DNA from: Drosophila pseudoobscura
Lineage: Eukaryota; Arthropoda; Insecta; Diptera; Drosophilidae
Assembly: GCF_009870125.1 (NCBI RefSeq)
Contig: NC_046683.1
Coordinates: 10,664,001-10,728,000 of the forward strand
Reading direction: 5' to 3'
Length of the DNA: 64,000 nucleotides
Shown here: positions 58,737-64,000 of the stretch, in pieces
Layout of the letters: each line of letters opens with the position of its first letter
Position numbering within the stretch: the stretch's first letter is position 1
Made by a program: the position numbers and the translations under genes
Notes under the pieces: model-generated
Told to the model about the DNA's origin: nothing
Seen by the model: the letters and a program-made list of their open reading frames with translations, nothing else
The model's database searches: none

Positions 58737-60660
58737 GTTCACCGCTTGAGCGCTCGGCTGCAACTAAATCGCGTCCAGAGTGTTGTCAGTGGTTTTAAAC
58801 TCGTTTCGAGCCCAGGCCCAGGCCCAGGCCCAGCCCGGGCTCTCAGACAGCAACAACAACTTGATCACTGTTAGCGATGTTGTTGTATTTGTGGCTTTAA
58901 CAGCGAGTCATAGCTGGTTGTTGCTGTTTATTTTAATTGTTTATTCAATTACCATTTTGGCGCTGTGGCACGGAAAGTGTGTACGATAGTGCGGCTGGTG
59001 GATGCGAACGGAAATCCATTAAAAAAATAAGATTAAGCCAGCCACAAAATGGGAATTATAATAATTTGTAAATTTAATATGTTTTAATTTGTACAATATT
59101 TTTTTGTAATATTCTGTGGTTTTTGTGACTAAAATGTTTGAAACCAAAGCACCAATACAAATATTAGTAACTAGTGTTATCGGTGGCGAAATCTATGTAT
59201 TTTCTAGTTTCCAGATAGTTTGCTTAAACATTTTGTATTTAAATTTTCTTATTCACTTTGCCTTAAGCCCAAACCCAGGATAAGTTCACTTTTGAAATCA
59301 AGACTTTCCAAGATTTAGATGATATTAAACGATTGAACCCATAGATGCACATATGTAATACCCTGTTATATATATATTAATACATACAGTGACATAAACA
59401 ACTATTGTTTATGTTAAACATTCTTTAGACTCTTCGCCTCTGGAGCGAGCCATTCTTACTGATGCTGTGGTTCTTAATGCTGATCTTGCTTTTCCATAGA
59501 CCCAGGCATAGATCGCCAGCACTAATACTGATGCAGTGGTACTCTCTTCATAATATGCCTGGGAGAACTCTCCGTATTAAAAACAATTTCAATAAACATT
59601 CTCTTTCAATCCCTCAAACGCGACAAAGCAGCTCCTCCCAGTCATACAAAAATACATATATGTATGTGCATATATGTATGTAAATGGCTATATAATTTAT
59701 TTTCAAATACAGAACACGCAAATTGATGCAATGTAATGTTGATGCGGTCGAACGCGACGTGAGAATCGCAGGCTGGGGCTGAGCGTGAGTTTTTTTCCGG
59801 TATAGAACACGTTAATTTGTTGGCTCATTAATGGAATGATGTGCACGACACGGGCCCGGGGCCAGGGCCAAAGGGTTGTCAAAATGTTGATCGTCGTACG
59901 ACAAACAGCAAATGTCTCAACCGATATATGTACGTGCCTTTGAAGATCCCCCGAATCGCATTCAACTCGACTGTCTCTCCTTGGTTCCACATTTTACATA
60001 TAGGTATGGAGTAGTAGTCTATAGATATGTTTCACACATTCCAAGGAAAGAGCAGTGGCTAAACGGTAGTCAAAAGCCAAACAATGCATTCGCGTTGTTG
60101 GTATAAGGCCTAGACCTAGGCCGGCAGAAAGAAAGGGAAAAGTGCCAGCACAATAGTGGGGCAAGTGCAAATTATTTGCTTTCTCGGTGCTGTTTGTGAC
60201 GTAAACTTGGGCCTTTTGTGGGCCCAGAGCATACGCGTATCTAGGTCGGGGCGATATTGTAATATATACATATGTGCCTATCCATTTAGTGCTATACGAA
60301 ACTATCAGACAATATCAGACTGAGTAAGTTTATTTATTCATTATATTCCATTGAGGCAATTGGGGTTTAAGCCTCGATTACCTACGACTTACATACGATT
60401 CAGCAATGCTTAAAGATGGATATTGATTGGTACTTGAATATATCTAGGAAGTTAATAGTTAATAGCAATAGTAATAGTTAGAACTGAATGCCAGGGAGTT
60501 ACTGCAAGCGAATGACTAATACGATAGGGTTTTGAACACCAGTAACAAAACAGCAGTAAACTTGGGTAAATCAAAAATATAATAGCTAGGATAGTTTGGT
60601 CTTCATGCTCCTTAGTTCTTTCATAAGAACAGATCGAAATGCCTTTGTCGAACGTTGTTC
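58737..60660. other. Intergenic DNA, no supported gene
   Basis: Upstream region of the minus-strand secreted-protein gene, including a (CCCAGG)n run at 58801-58835, then AT-rich spacer with no coding signal or recognised repeat. Confidence 0.5.
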
Positions 60661-60670
60661 TTAACCAATT

Positions 60671-60706
60671 TGGTGGCAACGCTGGGCTGCCACAGAGTTG
60701 CCACCA
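60671..60706. promoter_or_regulatory. Inverted repeat TGGTGGCAAC / GTTGCCACCA
   Basis: Perfect 10-bp arms at 60671-60680 and 60697-60706 with a 16-bp spacer, in otherwise promoter-like sequence. The TGGCAAC arms resemble fly promoter elements. It precedes an ATG at 60729. Confidence 0.45.
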
Positions 60707-60728
60707 GACGTGCAGCTTCTGCGCAGTG

Positions 60729-60765
60729 ATGGAACACAACCGCCAGGGTTGTAATCCAGCTAAGG
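60729..60765 (+). CDS. Possible short first exon (MEHNRQGCNPAK)
   Basis: ATG at 60729 opens 12 codons and ends at a good donor, AAGG|GTATGT (intron from 60766). It lies 23 bases after the inverted repeat. No matching downstream exon could be identified in the window, so this may equally be non-coding leader. Confidence 0.2.
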
Positions 60766-61484
60766 GTATGTGTAACTCTCTCTCTCTATATATTTTTCTC
60801 TCCGTGCTACTCTCTGTTTGTGTGTGATTTGGGCTTTTACTACGTTTGTGTTATTGTTTTTCCCTTTTGACGTATTTTCGAATTGTTCTCTTCCCTCTCG
60901 GGTCAGTGTCTGACATTGTACGAGTGTCGGGTGGGTGTGGGGGTGCAGGACGTGGTGCGGAGAGTGCGATTACGAATTCGAGCTCGGGTGCAAATTGCGA
61001 ACGCGAGCGCGAGCGCCACCTGGACTGGCTTTCTGTGGTACTTTTTCGGTCTTTTGCTCTGTTGGTGGATACTCTTTCCCATCGCAGCGTTGGGAGCGGA
61101 CTGGTTTCGTGTTTGCGGGTGTTTGTTTGCTTGCTGGTGGCTTGGCTTGTCGATTCCAGCTCGTCCGAGTGCTGGCTGTAATCAACAAAATGCAGCAGAA
61201 AATGGCCACACATCGAGCCAGTTGCGAGTGAACTCTTGTGCACCGTTCAAAGTGTGACGAATTCCGACAAATAAAAGCCGATAAATAAGCGGGAAGAGCC
61301 AGAAGGATAGCAGGATAGCAGGACAGCAGGACAGAAGCAAAAGCGGAGCAAGAAGAGAGCAGGTGGAGGTGGAGGTGGAGCAGCACCAGTGCGAGTACCA
61401 GTGGCAGTGGCAGTCCAAGCACCAGGAGCAAGGGAAAAGCGAGTCCAAGAAGAAGCAGGATACAATTTCCTTGCATTCTTTCAG

Positions 61485-61509
61485 GCGCACAAAGAAAATG
61501 AGCGCTAAG
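61485..61509 (+). CDS. Candidate start-codon micro-exon (MSAK)
   Basis: CATTCTTTCAG|GCGCACAAAGAAAATGAGCG is an acceptor followed 13 bases later by an ATG in strong context (GAAAATGAGC, 61498). After MSAK comes a donor AAG|GTAGGC. It could be a 25-base exon, or the end of a longer 5' exon starting in the GC-rich DNA at 60.9-61.3 kb. The rest of the gene would lie right of the window, or in later intron DNA I could not resolve. Confidence 0.3.
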
Positions 61510-61792
61510 GTAGGCCAAGAGCGCGCCTCTTTGTGTATTTTTGTTTCCCTTTTTGTGTATGTGTATGTGTGTGTGTTACAGTGCTTCAAGTGTGTGTATC
61601 TGTGTGATATCAACAATGCTGCAGGCCATCATTTCCGTGTCCCTCTCTGTCTCTCAATCTCACCATTTCAATGCATCCGCGAACTCCAATTCAAAGCTGT
61701 AATTGCCTTTGCTGTTGAATAAATGTGATAAAGCCACGCCTCCCTCTTTTGAGGCGCCCCCAGAGAGATTGCACCCTTAGTGACACATACCA

Positions 61793-61812
61793 CCCCCCCC
61801 CCCCCCCCCCCC
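61793..61812. repeat. poly-C tract (C20)
   Basis: Uninterrupted run of 20 C. Likely polymorphic and error-prone. Confidence 0.9.
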
Positions 61813-62482
61813 ACCATCCCCCTTCGGTAGGAGTCAGAGAAACGGTTGTTATGGTTATGGTCCCTGGTAAATGGTATATGGTATACATAAATTGCAAGCA
61901 CTGCACCATAAATTGAGTTAAGACCCGCAACCAAGACTGATTTCTAGCATATGCTGCGACACCCGTGCAGAAGAGGCAGAGAGAAAGAGAGAGAGAGGCG
62001 GAGACGCAGTGCAGTGCGAGAGGGAGAGAAGGAGATAGATGGATGGCCGCAGAGATGGAGAGAAAGAGATGATTGTGATAAAGGGGGGCTCTGGTTTCAC
62101 ATTTACAAGTTGCCTGGCAACCCGAGTGTCGAGCTCTGTTTGGCTTAATGAATCTGCTGCATGCAACACAATGGAAGCCCCCCTGTGGCGCCCCACTCCC
62201 CACTTTGACACATTTGAGTGCTATATATAGCGACGAATTCCATTTAGAAGCGCAATCAAAGATGCTTTATTGCTTTCCCGAAATTTTCGGCCGATGGTTA
62301 AGGGTCCGTTTTCAGCTAAATTTATTTATTTGGCCTGAAAGAACTGCAGAGATCAACTTTTTCCAAGTATTAATGGACACCCCAAAAGAGTTTTTGCTGA
62401 AATTCAATATTTCTTTGAAGGCAGAAGTGGCACATTTTTCCTCTTCTGACTCTTCGTATTTGGCCACTTCAAATACAGCTTT
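61813..62482. other. Non-coding DNA, no supported gene
   Basis: Includes a GA-rich stretch (61975-62070) and a TATATATAG at 62223-62231. Frames here are not protein-like. Confidence 0.5.
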
Positions 62483-62905
62483 TTATACCCGGTTCTCGAA
62501 GAGTCTAATGGCATATAAGGTTTGTGGCGAAAGTGTATACAGTATATTCTTGATCAGCATTAATAGTCGAGTCGCTACAGTCATGACAGTCTGTCCGTCT
62601 TGTTTGACGCCTAGTTTTCAGAGACTATTAGAGACTATCCAGACTCCTGTGATGTCACACTATTACAAGTGTACTTCGAAATGCCGTCCAGCTCCTTTCA
62701 CCCCCATAAGTTACAAGAGCAATAAGAAAACGCAGAACCATAGAGACTGGCCATATCTAGCAGATTGCCGAATCTGGATCAGATAAAATCAATATCATAG
62801 CCAGAAGGAACAAAAGAAGAATGAATATTCTTTCTCTCTCTCGCTTACACACTCTTCATCGTGCAGTGTGCGCCCTCTGACGGAGGAGAGCCCCCTCCCT
62901 GTGTT
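62483..62905 (+). mobile_element. Degraded DINE-1/mini-me-type element
   Basis: A second, shorter relative of the element at 34333. It shares TTATACCCG at its start, ATTCTTGATCAGCAT and AATAG.CGAGTCG, GTCTGTCCGTC, ACTCCTGTGATGTCACA, AAGAAAACGCAGAA, GATTGCCGAATCTGGATCAG and a CTCTGACGGAGGAGAGCC end block. Only one internal repeat unit remains, and the terminal inverted repeat at the right is lost. Confidence 0.7.
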
Positions 62906-63506
62906 ATAAGACCTTTCAAGCAGCAATGGAAATCCACAAAAGTGTAACATTTGTCTGATGGAGCTCGTGTTGATTCTTTCTATCCTTTCTAATAAATCTG
63001 TACTGCCTTTCTCCCGACTTTCAACTTCTATCTGGATTTGGAGAACAGAAAATATTTCTGTTAAGTGATCGAAAATTGTTAGAGCCCACACAGAGCTCTC
63101 CCCGAATTCCCCTATCTCTCTCTCTCTCTCTCGCTCTCAATCTTAATGTTTGTGGAGGTTCGATTTCTGGCTTATGGAGAGTGCCATTTGACTTTTGGCC
63201 GAGAGCAACAAGGACTTCTTCTTTGTTAGGCATATGCCGTTTAATGCCTGTTTACATTCCGCAGTCCACTAAATGCCCGTCACTGCATGAATGTGTTTAG
63301 CTGTGTATCTGTGTGTCTATATTGTCTGTATGTATGCATGTATTTTGTGTTTACATTTCGTTGGAAGCGCAACGGCTGGCAAAGCCATAGCTGGCATCCA
63401 TAATCCATGCACCAGGAGGTGGTGCGGTGGAGTGTATAACAAAAGGGAAAATAAAAGAAAATTGTGAAAAAAAATAGGAGGAATAAACTGCGCAACAGTT
63501 TTCACT
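62906..63506. other. Non-coding DNA, no supported gene
   Basis: Unique sequence with (CT)n at 63115-63135. The stretch 63420-63500 may be 3' UTR of the minus-strand exon at 63507. Confidence 0.4.
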
Positions 63507-63618
63507 TCACCACGGAGCAACCTCCTTCAGGCCGCAACGCTCCGCCCTGGTCCGCCCGCTGGCCTGTTGGGTGGTCGGCTCTGGTGATGGCGTTGGCGCT
63601 GGCGTTGATGGTAATAAA
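63507..63618 (-). CDS. Possible minus-strand last exon (Pro/Thr-rich C-terminus)
   Basis: A minus-strand frame reads STPAPTPSPEPTTQQ, then ASGRTRAERCGLKEVAPW, to a TGA at 63507-63509. The GC-rich, non-repetitive composition contrasts with the AT-rich flanks and suggests coding. Two acceptors on the minus strand (GGGCAG near 63634, GCCAG near 63604) are possible. All three minus frames are partly open here, so the frame is uncertain. Confidence 0.25.
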
Positions 63619-63857
63619 TTGAATTCCCTGCCCTCATATTGTAAGCCAATACAGTGTACATAGCGCACAGTGGTCACTGGCTATGCTGGACGTTAAAGGG
63701 CTGTAATTCAAAAATATAATCAGCTATATGAAAGCTATAATCAATTACTTGAACAGACTACCCTCGATAGCTGTCATAGATAAAATAAATAGTATAGTAA
63801 CTCCTAAAAAAAAATGCTTTCATTTGATAGCTAGTAGAGACTCTGTTGAAGGAATAC

Positions 63858-64000
63858 TCATCTGATATGGTATTTGAAATCTGAGCCAAAAAACATTCCA
63901 TTTGCTGTGGCTCCTTCTGGTCCAGGGATCCCCGTACCTGTTTCACCCTGTTTATATGATGCGCAGTCCTTAATCTGCCTTAGTGTGAGTGTGGTGGGGT
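63858..64000 (-). CDS. 3' exon of a minus-strand gene (partial)
   Basis: A minus-strand frame is open from the window edge and ends at TGA 63858-63860. It includes IKDCASYKQGETG, TGIPGPEGATANG and MFFGSDFKYHIR. A CAG at 63977-63975 could be the acceptor, making the exon start at 63974; otherwise the exon continues out of the window. The residue mix looks like a genuine protein C-terminus, but I do not recognise it. An internal donor CAG|GTACGG near 63935 could route splicing to the exon at 63507-63618 and make alternative C-termini. Confidence 0.35.
   Translation of the reverse strand, partial: PTTLTLRQIKDCASYKQGETGTGIPGPEGATANGMFFGSDFKYHIR

Overview
The window is from a Drosophila nuclear genome. 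Its compact introns (60-75 bp), CAG/CAA-rich coding homopolymers, Ohler-type core promoter motifs, dense (GA)n, (CA)n and (TG)n tracts and a DINE-1/mini-me-type Helitron-like repeat all point there. The form of that repeat suggests the obscura group (inference, moderate confidence). The two best-recognised genes other than THADA (Nup205 and the HERS/CG32529-type BAH gene) are, as I recall, X-linked (Muller A) in D. melanogaster, so this is probably part of the X.

Layout. 1-340: last exon of a Nup205-like nucleoporin (+). 341-1882: intergenic, with a TATA-box/short-ORF relic and one copy of a ~230-bp dispersed repeat. 1883-8153: complete THADA-family gene (+, 7 coding exons, 1784 aa). 8154-9280: THADA 3' end, an AACAGCAG-type tandem array and a second copy of the dispersed repeat. 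9290-55250: one very large gene (+) encoding a BAHD1/HERS-type BAH-domain chromatin protein. It has a housekeeping-type promoter at 9.3 kb, a long N-terminal exon, a 31-kb intron and a C-terminal BAH domain split over four exons. An alternative first coding exon at 46057 gives a second N-terminus. 57783-58736: small two-exon minus-strand gene for a secreted, Gly-rich, probably GPI-anchored protein. 60.7-61.5 kb: promoter-like DNA and candidate first exons of a plus-strand gene leaving the window. 63.5-64 kb: probable 3' exon(s) of a minus-strand gene entering from the right.

The 31-kb intron (15704-47030) is mostly simple-sequence and unique non-coding DNA. It holds several promoter-like or 5'-leader-like blocks (18.5, 19.0, 30.1, 36.7, 39.2 and 45.5 kb), CGATA/TATCGATA clusters, a 1.1-kb Helitron-like insertion, a candidate 41-aa single-pass membrane microprotein at 24671, and many copies of a short motif (core TTCGCTTATGGGAAATTTGT), nearly all in the same orientation. 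The motif family, the repeat pair around THADA and the microprotein are the items I find least explained. Exon joins were worked out by hand from splice consensus and reading phase. The ten introns between coding exons of the THADA gene and the BAH gene (long form) checked keep the frame.
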